64,000 nt of DNA from Rhea pennata (taxonomy: Eukaryota > Chordata > Aves > Rheiformes > Rheidae), in contig NC_084677.1 in NCBI RefSeq assembly GCF_028389875.1, positions 13,310,017 through 13,374,016 on the forward strand. Direction: 5' to 3'. This document shows positions 45,755 to 59,100 of this stretch, piece after piece (position 1 is the first letter of the stretch; every line of letters starts with the position of its first letter). A program made the position numbers and the translations under genes. Below the pieces are notes generated by a model. The model was not told the origin of the DNA. It ran no database searches and saw only the letters and a list, made by a program, of their open reading frames with translations.

Positions 45755-46805
45755 CCACCACCTTGTTAAAGAGCAACTCAGGTGAGCAGGGAAGTCACTT
45801 AGACCCAACATAGCTAAGCTAAGACTCTCCACCACCGCATCCTGCTGTGTCATCCTCTTTCATATTCCCTTCCCACTGTCTCCATTCACTCTCACTCCAC
45901 TGCTCTCCATCTCCACATCTACCCCATATGTTGCTGACTCCTCTTTGCTCCTGAGCTGTGAGAGGGTATATATGATCAATTAAAAACCATGATCCTTCCA
46001 GCTAGTTGATAAATATCCTCTGAATGGTGGGCTGGCCAGTGGGCCAGGAGGCAGTGATGCACACATACGTCTTCTCAAGAGAGGGATGCTATGCATGGAG
46101 CAACTGGAAGACCCAGGGAAGTTGTCTGGTGAAGAACAAGTAGTGCATGAGTCATAGGTCTGACATCCAGGCTACCATGGCAAAGCAGTGAGGTTCTGAG
46201 TATGGCAGAAATCTCCCCCAAAGCACTGTGAAGAGAGATACACTGCCATTTGCTGGGAGTCACAGAAATGCACTGTTGCTCATAGCACTTAAATCATCTG
46301 TACGTACCTCCTGAACTCTGGACTCTCTAACTATCCAGAGCTTCTAGCAAAAATCTACCAGGCTAGGCAGCCAAAGTTAAATGCTTGGAGTGAAAAAAAA
46401 CCAGATTGATTCATGTGATTCAAGGATGGAGTTATTTGTGCCTTGGAAGAGAGTCCTAAAAGACATGGCAAAGTGTGCAGATCCATTCAGACAGGCAAGT
46501 ATCCACCAGGTTCAACACTGCCTCACAGTCCGAATGAGAGTATACATTTCTAAATGTGAAGTCTAAATCATAAGACTACATGAGAATTGTATCAGAAACA
46601 GATCATGAAACGCTAATGACATGGAAAATAAAGCAGATTCATTTTTAAAGATCTCTGCCTTTCCTGATTTTGTTAAGTAGGAACAAACACTCTCCATCTC
46701 TAAGGACCTCATGGGTAATCGGTCTGGTATTTGGGATAATCTGGCCATTGGAACCAAACATGTGATTTCCTTGCACATGGAGTGTAATTTCATGGTGCTT
46801 GTATT

Positions 46806-46831
46806 ACACACACACACACACACACACACAC
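46806..46831. repeat. (AC)13 microsatellite
   Basis: Thirteen uninterrupted AC units followed by tcgcacatac. A simple dinucleotide repeat. Confidence 0.95.
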
Positions 46832-48783
46832 TCGCACATACATAGAATCAGGGATCAGAAGAGACCTGGTTTTGTTTGTTTCCTCTACTCTGTAGCTTTG
46901 TCTGGCTGTCATCTGGTCTGTAGACTTATCTACCACCATATTTCCCAGCCTTACTCCAGTTCATGTACAACTCAGGCATTTTTCCATTCTCACACCTGCC
47001 TGTGAATTGCCACTTCTCCATATTCATTACCTAATCATGTACATTATCATCATGTTTATGTTCCCTCCTTCATGGAAACCAATAAAGTTTTAGTCCTCCA
47101 ATGCCTTCATTATACCTCATGTGCCCGCCACCCAACTTTGCATTACATAGAAATGCAAATGCCCTGAAGTGCTGATTCTGAGCCCAGAGTGACAAAGAAT
47201 ATTATCAGTTTGACTAGTATTCCATGGACAAGAGGTCTCTACTGAAGAAGAGCTCAGCTGGAGACACTTCACATCTGGAGAGAGGTTTCTCCAGGCCAAA
47301 GAGCTTCTCCTTTGCTCTCAGTTATGGGCTACAAGTCAGTTTTGAGGATAGCCTTGTTTTTTCACTGTTTTTGCTTACCTAACCTTCACCTCTTGCTTGC
47401 TAAGGCAGAATGAAAGGTTACCACCACGGCTTCACTGATCCTGATGCTGTCCCTCTGCTTAGTGCTCTGGATTCTGAGCCTCTGCCCATCTTTTGCTTTC
47501 CCAAAGTAACATCTTTATCTTCTCAAAACATTACTTGGTTGCAATGTCATTCTTGAGGGGTGGTGGCAGTAGGATGTGGTCTTCCTAGGGGGAAGACAGC
47601 TAAACTAACTCAGGAGCAGGCTATATATCCACTCCGTGCTCTGATGTTGGCTTTCTCGACAGCCCAGTCCACGCTGCCACAGCAGCTGTGAAGTAGCTGA
47701 AATGCGGAAGGAAGTCCTGGCTTTGCTGAAATCAAAAAGACTTTTGCCTTTGCCGTATGATAGAGCAGGACTGTTCCTGCTCTAGCTCCTTCTTGATATT
47801 AATATGAACTCAAAAGACAGATGTGACAATAATCCACTGGGAGTGGGAGGAACACGATCAGAAAGCAAGGGGCTGCGTTCAGATCTGAACTAATTCATTG
47901 GGTGAACCTCAGACCTGACTCATTGTCACTGGCTTTGGGGGTCTTGGCTTCAAAGGAAAAAGGTGGCTTTCCTACACTGAATAGCAACCTTCAGTGCCTG
48001 CACTTTACAGACATCACTCTTCACGCTGGTATTCTCTGGCAGGCAGACCATAGCCTGCAGTGTTGCTGGCCACATACAGAAATCAAGCAACTCTGAGTAA
48101 TGCCAGTGCATCAGGGAACACCAGCAAGAGGTATGAACTGCCAGGTGCACAGGAAACCAGTTCCTTGATTCCTTTAAAAACGTATCTTATTTGTGCTTGC
48201 ATTAGCAGATGGATAGAAGTGATCACTCCCAAGCACATAAAATTAGACAGCTGAATATATCTCCACAAGAGAAAACACCTCCTCCCATTCATTTGTTCAG
48301 CCAAATGATGGCAGAACATCGATTATGACTCAGCTACAGATTTATCTAGTGGAAAACATTAGCTCTTGGGGCTTAAAAATGGGTGGAAATATCATCTCCA
48401 CATTCCTCATTGGCCCTGAGGGTCTTCCTTCTAGCTGCAAAACATGTTTGTGCCCTGCAACACACTGGCCTGAAGAGAAGGCAAAGGTCTGGAGACATGA
48501 CAGGTGGTTTGATTTTTAAAGATCTGAACTACTCCATCTCACATAATGTTTTTGGCCTGTACCAGGCTGGGCAGTGTGCCCTGTGGTGGGCTCCTGTGAT
48601 CACCCTAGAGCCCACCTGCAGCCCAGCCTGGCATCCTCAGTGCCGCACAAGGAGGAGCTCGTGCTCTCAAAGGGGCAATGCTCAACTGCAAGGATTTTCA
48701 CAGCTATGTAGATTCGTAAAATTCGAAACCCCTCTGACCAGAGCAAAAACCACTATGCAAAATACTGTTTCTATTTTCTTTTT

Positions 48784-48799
48784 GCCACGAGATGGCACC
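48784..48799 (+). promoter_or_regulatory. CTCF-like motif between the convergent CYP2W genes
   Basis: The sequence gccacgagatggcacc fits the core of the CTCF consensus (CCASYAGRKGGCR) closely. It lies alone between the two gene ends. It is a motif match by eye only. Confidence 0.4.
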
Positions 48800-50156
48800 A
48801 CAATCCCTTTGAGTGACAGATAGCCCAGCCCTGCAGTCCTTAATGGGGTAGAATGCCCTGCCATCCATGATAAGGACTTTATAAGAAGAGCAGAGTTAGG
48901 CCTTGAGCCTTTATGTACCTCTGATCCAAAAGGGTTCACCTGTGAGCAAGGCTGAACACACCAAGACATATGCAGTATTCATCATTAACCTGGAAGAATG
49001 AGGTGGTATGATGGGAACAGGAGGAATCTTCTTTCCCATCCTGGAGCATACGGGGATTTTCTTCACCTCATTCTCTCCCAAGGATTTACACGATCAAACA
49101 CCTTGTGGGACAGTGTTCACCTCTCATTGCAGTCTTATTAGATCCCTCTGGCCTCCACTCAGCATTTCAGATCAAGGAAGAAGCCAACTGCTATGAATAA
49201 GTGTCCTATTGCCTGCGTTGCTGAGGGGATGAGATGAAGTTCCATGTCTAGTCCTTTCAGAGGAGAAGGAAAAGAGATAAAAATGTAAGGGAAAGGGAGG
49301 ATCCTGACAAATTTCACAGAACACTAGGCGAAGAAAGGAAAAGGGAGATGCATGAGTTTTCTCTCAATCTGCCTGGATATGCCCAGCTTCTGTGCTACTT
49401 AAGGAAAGAGCATTTTAGAAACATCTTTGCAATGTTTGCATGCCTGTTTGTTCAAACCTGGCAGTCTGAAAAGAGGTTGTGCTTATGTATCTGAGGTACC
49501 TTTTGAAAAATGTAGAAAAGGGGGGGGGGCTGACTTCTCAGTGGAGATCTGTTATGTCCTACATCAGTGCAAGGGTAGCAGAGCCAGTGCCCAGAAAGGG
49601 CCAAAGAGCCCCAAGAAATTATGCTGAGGTCCCTCAGAGCAAGGGGAACCTAAGAAGTCTAAGGTTCAGTACCTGGAAGTCTGGAAGGTATGGAAAGAGT
49701 ATCCACAGGACATAGAATGAGCAGGTATCTAGGAACACTGTATCAACTGTACAATAGCGAATGGAAAAAGACCTAAGATTTGAAGATGACACATCTGTGT
49801 CTCATATTGCTCTCCAAATGAAGAAATAACCCGCTGCTGAGAAACATGCTTTCAGAACTAAGATAAATTTTTATGTCGTATATTTAATGTGCAAAGGAAA
49901 GTAGTGACTCTCTTGCCATTTTCAGCCATGTATCTGTCTGAAATTTTCCAGGTAACTTTACCCACTGGCTCTTCTCAGGTCCTTAGAAAAATATTTGCCC
50001 AACAAATATTTTAAGCATATAGTCAGCACTTGCAAGGCTTTGAGTAAGAAGAAACTAGCTGTTTCTACTGCAGAAGGATCTGGTTTCTCCATTGTGCATC
50101 TGCCGGATTCTGTGCAAAACAATTACATGGATTTTTCTTAGTTTAGAGCCTTGGGT

Positions 50157-53100
50157 TCATTCTCGTAGCACTGCACAGGCACACTGTGGATGAGGTCGCA
50201 TGGTGAATCCAGCCTCTGCAGTTGTGTCCAGCTCAGATTCTTTAACCCCAGGTGGGGGCTTAAAAGTAAATTTCTGGATCAAGCCTGTGAAGAAGATGAA
50301 GAGCTCCACCGTGGCAAGACTTTCTCCAATGCAGTTTCTCCGTCCTGCAATGCCAAAAGCATGGCCATTTACAGTGTGATTAGGTAAGAGGTAGCTCAGC
50401 TCGACAGCTCTTCTACTACTTGATAAGAGTAGTGTGAGGAAGAGTATAGGCAGAAATGCAAAATAGCACAGACTGATATTCAGCAGCCATCACGACTGGT
50501 TTCTGATGTAACAGCCCTCCAGTTTAACAGGCTCTGACTGTAACAGCCTCCAACAGGGCTGTTACAGTCAGAGCCTGAAAGGAATTGATCTGGGAACTGA
50601 ACCTGGAAACCGGGCTTTCCAAGGCAAAGCAGGCTCTTGCTTGAAGGTGTTGAGTCTTTTGTAGTTCCCTGTGGTGTCTTTAGACAATACACCAGGGCCC
50701 AGCGTGCCTCCAAGTGTGGGCTGAGAGGCTGTTTGCAACTCATCGGAACCCAAGACGGATATTTCTAAAATATCCCCATCACTAATCTGTGTGCTGTTCC
50801 TAACAGAGACTCTTATCCTGTCCCCTGGCTACTGTTTTCTGAGTGGCACTGAGCACTCTGAGCTCTGTGCAGGATCAAACACTTTTGTTACCTGTAGAGA
50901 AGGGCAGGAAAGCTTTCTTCTTTACGAAGTTCCCATTTGCATCGAGGAAATGGTTGGGGTTGAATTCATCTGGTGTCTCCCATTGCGTTTTATCCAGCAG
51001 CACAGAGGTGAGCAGAGGAATCACTGTTGTTCCCTGCAGCATAACCACTTTCAGCTTTAGCCAGTGTAGATGTAGCAAAAATCTGGCTTTGCTCATTCAG
51101 TCTCTTAAATCATACCTCCTTTTGAGCTGCGTTTGCAAGCTAACTTCTACCTCTGAAAAACTAAATTCCAGGCTTTTATATGACCAAAAGGCTCTCAGTG
51201 GGGATACCCAGTTTGCTAGGATTACTATCTAATATATGATTATTAATAATGATTATTGGCTGTGCCCAAGTTATGCAGCAAAAGAGAGATGTGAGCCAGG
51301 CTTCCCTGCTGGCCAGCTGCTCTCTGCTTGCCTCTAGCAGGTAATGAGACAATGCTATGATACTCCAAAGTCAGGACGGTTTCACAGGGCCATGAATACC
51401 AAGGGAGGGAGTTAAGAGAATAAGAAAGATTCCAGGCTATGAGGATTGAATGAGAAATGTGAAGTTACAGGCAGTGGGAAGTTGGTTGAATAATCATGAA
51501 GTCACACTGCCATATGTCTGGACACTGAGAAGATGGGGAGGTAGGGAACTGGCTCCTTCCCATTAACAGCCCTGCATCTCTCCCTGTGACATTTCCTGTT
51601 GTGCGTCACTGGTGTGCTGCATGGGAACCACCCTACTCTTCGTCTTGAGAGCAGCATGTACCTTGGGGATGAAGTAGCCTTTAAAGTAAGTGTCAGTGGA
51701 GGTGCACCGTGGAACATGTGGCAGGAGGGTGACAAATCTCTGCACTTCATGGATCACTGCGTTGGTAAATGGCATGTTTTTCCGGTCCTCAAAGGTAGGC
51801 ATGCAGCCAGGGCCAAGAACTCGCTCAATCTCTGCATGCACCTTTCCTGAAGTAAAAAGGCAAAGGCATAAATTGTGTTTCCCTCAGTGGTAAAGTACCT
51901 TCCAGATCCCAACCCCATCTGACTGCTGGCAGAATGACCCCAGGGCAGCGAAGAGCAGCATGGCAGGAGGTTGCACAGCCCCTGGGAGAAGATATGAGAA
52001 CAGCCCAACAGATCCTTTGGTCCTGAATGGCAGCAAAAAATGCTTAGACAGAGATGGGCAAGCTTCAGGTGTGCAGATTTTGAAAGCTCTGGCACAAATG
52101 AGAAGCTATGAAGCTTTCACAGAGGATCAGCATTCATGAGGTCACTGCAGAGATCTAACAGCACTTTATGTATGAAAAGCAAAACCATAGATGTGTCTTA
52201 CTCTGAATCTCGGGGTACTTCATCATCAGCAGGATGGCCCATTGCAATGTTGTGGATGTTGTCTCAGTGCCAGCCATGAGCAGGTCAAGTGCAGAGGCCA
52301 GTACATTTGCATCATAAAAGGAGGTATTACTTCTATCTTTCTCCTTTAGAGAAATAAAAAGAAAAGGGTAAAACTAGAATGGTACTTCTATGTTGCCTCT
52401 CAAACCCAGAGGCATATGATCACAGGATGTGGAAGAAAACCAGGAACCTGTATGATCTCCAGGAAGCACCTCCAACATCCACTCTTTTTATATGCAAATA
52501 ATTCTACAGATAGTGTGAGACACATCTACTTATTAATGTTTTGACACTTTCTTTTTAGTGATGAGTGTCATGATAGAATGCCTCTCATTATCTATAAGGG
52601 ACACACCCTGCAAGATGTCATACCATCCAAGGGGGTAACTTAGTCCTTAGAGGTGCTGGAGTGGGAAGCAGGTGAATTACAAGTCCTGTGATGTACTGCA
52701 TTAATACTTCAGCATAGAAATGCTTCAGTTTTCAGTAGGAATATTTTGGCACTCAAGATTTGGCCAAAAATTTGAAATATTTTGACAAATTCTTTGGTTT
52801 TCCAACACCTCACGGCATTTATCTGCTCTGGGCAGTAGTGACCTAATGCACTCAGCACATCTATCCCACGTCTGTGGATCCTGATACGCCTGGGAAGAGA
52901 TGAGAGGTGCCTGCCTGGTGCTGCAGGGGTAAAGTGTCACATGCGCAGGGGAGCTGAGTGCAGAGAGCGATTCGCGCGATGGTGACGTGGTGCTTGTGTT
53001 TGGGATCTCTTCTCCAGTAAGGAAGAGACTGTAACTGACACCTGAGGACAAGTTTTACACTTTCATGCCATACAGTTTAGTGAATTTTTTCTTGCTCTTC

Positions 53101-56100
53101 CTGCATTATCCAGTATTTAACAGGGATGAAAAATCTGTGTTACAATAAGAAAATGTTTACCTCTAATATAAATATTTCTATATAGACCTTAATAGAGCAT
53201 GTTCATTAGGCAAGCAACTTTGAGTGTCTCTGCATAAGGTATCACACTAGGAGTCAATATATTGTTAAAATACCTCTTGCTGTTTGAATACTAATGCATC
53301 AATGTAGCTCATCAAGTTGTTTCCATTAACGTTTTTTTTGCTTTCCTTGATGTGCTTGTTTAAGATCACACACACCTCTTCTTTTTTTTTCAGTATCATC
53401 TTGTGAGGTTTGAAGAGAAATCCAAGGAAGGGGTAGAAATTAAATAACTAAAAAGGGAAAAAAAACAGAAAAACAAGATTAAAACAAAAAAAATAAATTC
53501 ACCCATTATGTTGTAAAACTTAAGTATCATAATGGAAAAACCAATGACATGTTATTGGAGTCTCTCATTTTTTTGGTAACTAAAAAATTTTAGTGTATAA
53601 AACGTCTCCTCTTATTAAAAAATCTCTACAGAAATAAATGAGCCTATCAGACTTGTCTAGACATAGACTATAAACACGAATTAAAAAATACAATTAAGGG
53701 AAAGTGATAGTAAACTGGTGAAACAATGAAATTACATTTTTAAAATGGTAATAAAACAAAAAGATAAAGCATTACATTTAAGCAAAGAAAATCCCAAACG
53801 TTTAGCAAGCCAAAACACTTACGTTTTAAAGTTGTTAGATCATCATTTTTAACTTTCACATGAATTATAAATCAATTACACTCAGTTCTCAGCACCATTA
53901 AATTTCACAGCACAATAAATAGTTTCACTTTATGTGCAGGGGGGTTACTTACACCATTTCTCAATGTTATAAATAAACTAGCTGCAGAATAAAAATTACA
54001 AATCTCATGCGTTACCTTGCCTTAATTGGTTATAATTTTTGCTGCTTTCTGCAAAATCTAAGCCTGTCTTAAAGTTAAAAAAAAAGATGTTACCCTTTTT
54101 TTTTGTTGTTGTAAATAATTCTCATACAGGTTATAAATTCATCAGCATCAGAGCTTTTTTAAAACAGTTTTTTGGATGACTGTTTTTATATTAGCTTACA
54201 TAACTAATAGTCCAGTCTTTGTGATGGAGGATTAAACTTGCTCAGTAAGAACCTCTTAGATGGAATACACTTTTTGTGCTGCTGTCTTTAGCAAGTATGC
54301 CCTCACTTTCCAGTTGATTTAATGCCATGTTGACTGCCACAGGGGTTGCCCTGAACAGTGCAATCAAGCCTGGATTCCCTCCTCTGTAACTTCACTAGCT
54401 TATTAAAGACTACCAAGAGACTAAAATACCAAATCCTAATAACTTCTAGATATGTGCAGACTTGTCCCTATAACAAGTGGTTACTTTTGGGACAGTCACA
54501 TAGTGTTCAGCAGACATTAACTGACATAGGCCATGCTATTTCCAATGGTACATGCACACAGAAAGTCAGTATTTCAATAGTTTTATCACTGGTGTGTTTT
54601 AAAAGAAAGAAACCCTGGTCATTCCCTCCAAGAGGCATCTGATGCCCCTGTCTCTTCCATCTGAGACCTGTTTGGACTGCAAATACTAGGGAGTAGGAAT
54701 TGCTCTTTTTCCTGCGTTTTGTTCTGAGTACTACTGGCAATTTGTTAACAGCCAGAAAAATACTGACGAAAAAATAAATAAATAAAAAGAAAAACTAAGC
54801 AGAATCGCTCTGAACTCTTCGGCAAAATGTGACAAACATTTCTGAGACACATACTAGGAAATTTTCCTGCAGTTACTATGAAATGTTGAGAAGGTTGCCC
54901 AAATTCTAGATCTGTCCTATATTAGGGTCTGTTTCCTCATGGGAGACTAATTAAACTGTCAAGTTTGCGAGATAATGTTACTAAAAATTAGAATCTATAG
55001 CGCGGATTTCCACTGATGCTCCTGGCTTTTCTCCCACTCTGCGTAGCTCCTGCTTTCTGCTAGCTAGGTCACATTCACACTTTCATTCTAGTGCTGCCAT
55101 GTGATACTGGACTTTCTTTGCAGAGCACTATAGTATATGCAATAGGATTTCATAAAGGAGGAAAAACACTGAGCAAAGAATCTTAAGTTTCAATACCCTC
55201 AAGATTCTCAAACACTGTCCAGAACAGAAATCTGCTTGACCAATCAACTCAGACAAGGTACTGGAGCATTTCAGCACAGAGGGCAACTTACATGCAAGAA
55301 TGGAGAGCCAAGAAGGAGCATGACTTCATCTATGAGTCTTAAGAGAGTGACAAATGTTGGGTCTTTATAATCAAACCTTCTTCCAAACAGTATAGCAAAA
55401 GTGATGTTGGTGGGGGCTGTATTCAAAAATCGTAATCTGAAAGGTCCTCCTAAAAATGAACAAAATCGTAATTGTATTTGTCATTTCTGGAGCAACCCAG
55501 AGGTCTTTACGGAGGCTCTGTAAAGCAACATAAAACAACTGATGTTCTCTAAATCTCTAAATCTCCAGCTCACCTTTGAAGGACTTGATCAGGTCAATAA
55601 GAAAATGAAGCTCTTCCAGAATCCTTTCCTCTGACAGTCGTTTTCCCATGCCAAGATCCCGCATGGTTGCCATGGTGAACCTGCGTGTTGTTTTCCAGAG
55701 CTCTTGAGAAGAAAAGAACACACCTGCAGAGGGATCACACCTCTTGTTTGCCAAGGTGATAAAGAAATACTGAAAACACAGCTGGGGAACACAGATACCT
55801 TCCAGACAATCCTCCTTGGAAAAGCCTGTTCAGGAGAGAACTGGAGCGCCCGCTGCAGGGGTGGCCTAGGCAGGCACATCCCCAGGTAGGTTCATTAGGG
55901 CTATAGCCAATTGTTTAAACATTGGCAAACAGTAGCTGTTCACAGTAAAGCTCCGGGTTTTGCTTGTTTCTATGTTTGTCTCTTTGCAGCCCTACATAGC
56001 AAAATGCACTTTGTATGGTATTTGTCTCAGACAGAGTCGTTTTTCCCTAAAAAACACAACCCAGCTGTTCCAGAGAGCAAGGCTAAGAGCAGATGACACT

Positions 56101-59100
56101 GTTTTGCACACATCACAAACATAACCCCCTTCACTTGACAGCTGGTCTTTTAGAGGATGAAATTTTTACTGTGCAGGGGGACAAGCAATGGGTGTTAGGG
56201 AGGCACCTTTCCTCCTGCAGAGGAGCTGCAAGAAGCTGGAACATGATGATAACTTTCAAGCACTTCTTTTCAATGCTGTGCTATGCTGGTCTGTCCTGGA
56301 TAGCACAGCTGAAATTGCTCAGCCAAAAGAATACAAACTTGCTTGGGTTTAAGTCAGAAGTCCTCCTTTCCTAGGGAGCCTTCAAGGACTGAACATAGTC
56401 TATGTCTTCATACACTGGTTGGGAAAGTAGCATAGTGTGCCCTTCCCAACTGGGCCTTGCTATTATAAAATGAGAAGAAAAAGAATGTGCTGTACACATT
56501 CTATACATATTAGGTCATCAGATCTTTTCCTTTCAGCCCTGGATTAGTCCCTTCATTGTTTTTCAATGTCCAGTCTTGGACAATATATTACTTTTTAACA
56601 TGCCGTTCAGAAACTTGCCAAAAATCTGTTTACAGAAGTAATTGTCTGAGGTATGAACAGCCCATGCTATTGCACTCTTGCCAGTTCTTGCAGTCTTTAT
56701 CATGAGTCATGCATGATCCTGTCTTTGTCTGAACTCCCAGTTACTGCAGCAAAGAGACTGCATAAGAGCCTCTGCTTTCATGTGAAAAATAATTTCCACC
56801 CTCTGTACTGCAAAAAATCCTCTAAATGTGACCCAAGTGCCTCTAAAGGCAAAAAAATTACGGGGCATTTCTCTTAAAAGCAAAAAACCCCTCCCAAGCC
56901 CCCTGAAATGTAGATCTTGACTGAAAGGGTCTGGCTCAAGGCTCTTAAATACTGCTGTAATTCCAACAACGCATCTGAGAACAGCGTAGCAAACACATCC
57001 TCATCTTTCCAAACTGCTCGTACCATTTCCATGCTGGATGTGATAGAATATGGGTATAGCTGGTCTGTCTGAAAATATGTCAGCAGTGTTCAGAAGGGCT
57101 TCTTTTACTGCTTCATAGCCAGTCACCACCACGGTCCGCTGGAACCCCAAATGGACAGTGAACACAGGGCCATATTTCTCTGAAATCTATGGAGAAAGAA
57201 AAAGCACAGCAAGGAAGTCATCAGTGGAAGCAGTACATCCTGCCGTGGTGGTTAAAGAATTGCCTTCACTCGTAGTTCTGTGATCAGGAGGGCTGGAAGG
57301 ATGCCAAAGCTTAAGCCTTGGGACACTCCAATGAAATAGAAATCAGAGCAAACGAACTCTGGTCTGCTTAACCTAACAGTTTCCCTAAAGTCAATCCTAT
57401 TCTGAATTGGTTGTACTCGCACAGTTTGGTCCAGTGGGTTAAAAGAAGTAGAGCATAACATGACACTTACAATACTAACAATAGCACAAAAGCATTAAAA
57501 GAGGCCAGATAGCAAAGGATCAACTGCTGACCTGGCAGGTTGCAATGCTACAGTCCACCACAAGAGGATGAAAAAGCCAAGGCATCCTTATTTATTACAG
57601 TAAATCAAATAGAAGCTTTCTCACAATTAACACAAAGATGTGTAATATGACTCACCTAGAATGGATATATCAAGGCATACGAAAACATTGTACATTTGGC
57701 CTCAGAGAATTACTACAATAATATACTCTTGCTTCTACCACAATATAGCTTTCAAGATACTGCATAGCAGAATAGGTTTTATACCAGCCACTAAACCTTG
57801 ATAGTGAGATTTGAGGTACTGGGTGGCAAGAGCTCTCTGGAGGCTCACAAACATGATCCTGCTAGGCCTTACAATGATTTTAAGACTTGATAGAGAGCAA
57901 TGGCTCATATAAAACTATCATGAGATCTAGTCTGGTGTCCCATACGAGGAGACCAGTTCTGACAATGTAAACTCGAGAAGGCTTCAAAGTTTAGTAACCC
58001 CTGAAGCTGTGCCCAAGCAAACAGGTATCCCAGGCAGGGTTTAATCTGCACTTCATTATCCAGACAGTTTTTATTTATGCTGTAGCCAAAGTAATTAACA
58101 GGACATTGATTTTTTTCAGAGTGCCTAGTGCTACTAAGATGATGAAGGGACGGGAGGATCTCTCTTATAAGGAAAGGCTTAGAGAGCTGGGATTGTTCAG
58201 CCTGGAGAAGAGAAGATGCAGGGGGATCTTATCAACGCGTACAAGCATTTTGGACTGTGGCTCCTGTTTCAGCCAAGACCAGGAAAGGAGAATGTAAAAA
58301 AGACAGAGACAGACTCTTCACTTGCACCCAGTGATGGGACAAGAGGCAAGAGGCACAAACTGAAACACAGGAAGTTCTATCTGAACATAAGGAAAAACAT
58401 TTTGAATGCAAGGGTAGCTGAGCACTGACAGATTGCCTAAAGAGACTATGGAATCTTCTTCTTTGGAGATACTCATAAGCCATCTGGACACAGTCCTAGG
58501 CAGCCTGCTCTAGGTGACCCTGCTTGAGCAGGGAGGTTGGACTAGATGAACTCTAAAGGTTCCTTCCAACCTCAACCATTCTGTGATTCTGTGACTCTGT
58601 GATTTTGGCCATTTGTTCAAAATAATATTTCAGTTGCTACATCACGTGCTGTGCATCTTTCACTTTGAAATCCTTTAGGGATTCTACTTTTAGGGAGGCT
58701 TTTCTATTTCATGTCATTTATTTGCTAATACCTTAAAAGCCTTCTGGCAAGTTAGCTGTCAAACCATTATTACAATTCCACAAGCCCAATATGAAATGTA
58801 TTACACGGACCTGCCTGCAAGGGGAATGTCTTATGTGCCAAGTGTCTGCCTGTGAACATGGGAAGGCCAGCTAAAGTACAGCACATTATTGGGGCAGCAG
58901 TGGAAAGAACAGCAGCTGATAGCCCAGTGCTGCAGCCATTCCCCGGAGGAATAGCCCATGGCCCAGGAGATGTGCACATTTCCAGGGTGCTGCTCATACC
59001 AGGTCAGCAACCACTGAAGATTCTGCTCAGCCCCAGTGTTACCTGGTTTGTCTACCATGTTCATAGCCTCTGCCATCACCTCATAGCTCCTCTCCCCCAG

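Larger units (their letters stand above)
45755..50156. other. Intergenic space between the two convergent CYP2W genes
   Basis: Both neighbouring genes end here, so 3' UTRs occupy the edges. Candidate signals are attaaa at 45979-45984 on the plus strand and, on the minus strand, attaaa at 49888-49883. A (CA)13 repeat lies at 46806-46831 and a CTCF-like motif at 48784-48799. I find no gene between them. Confidence 0.55.
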
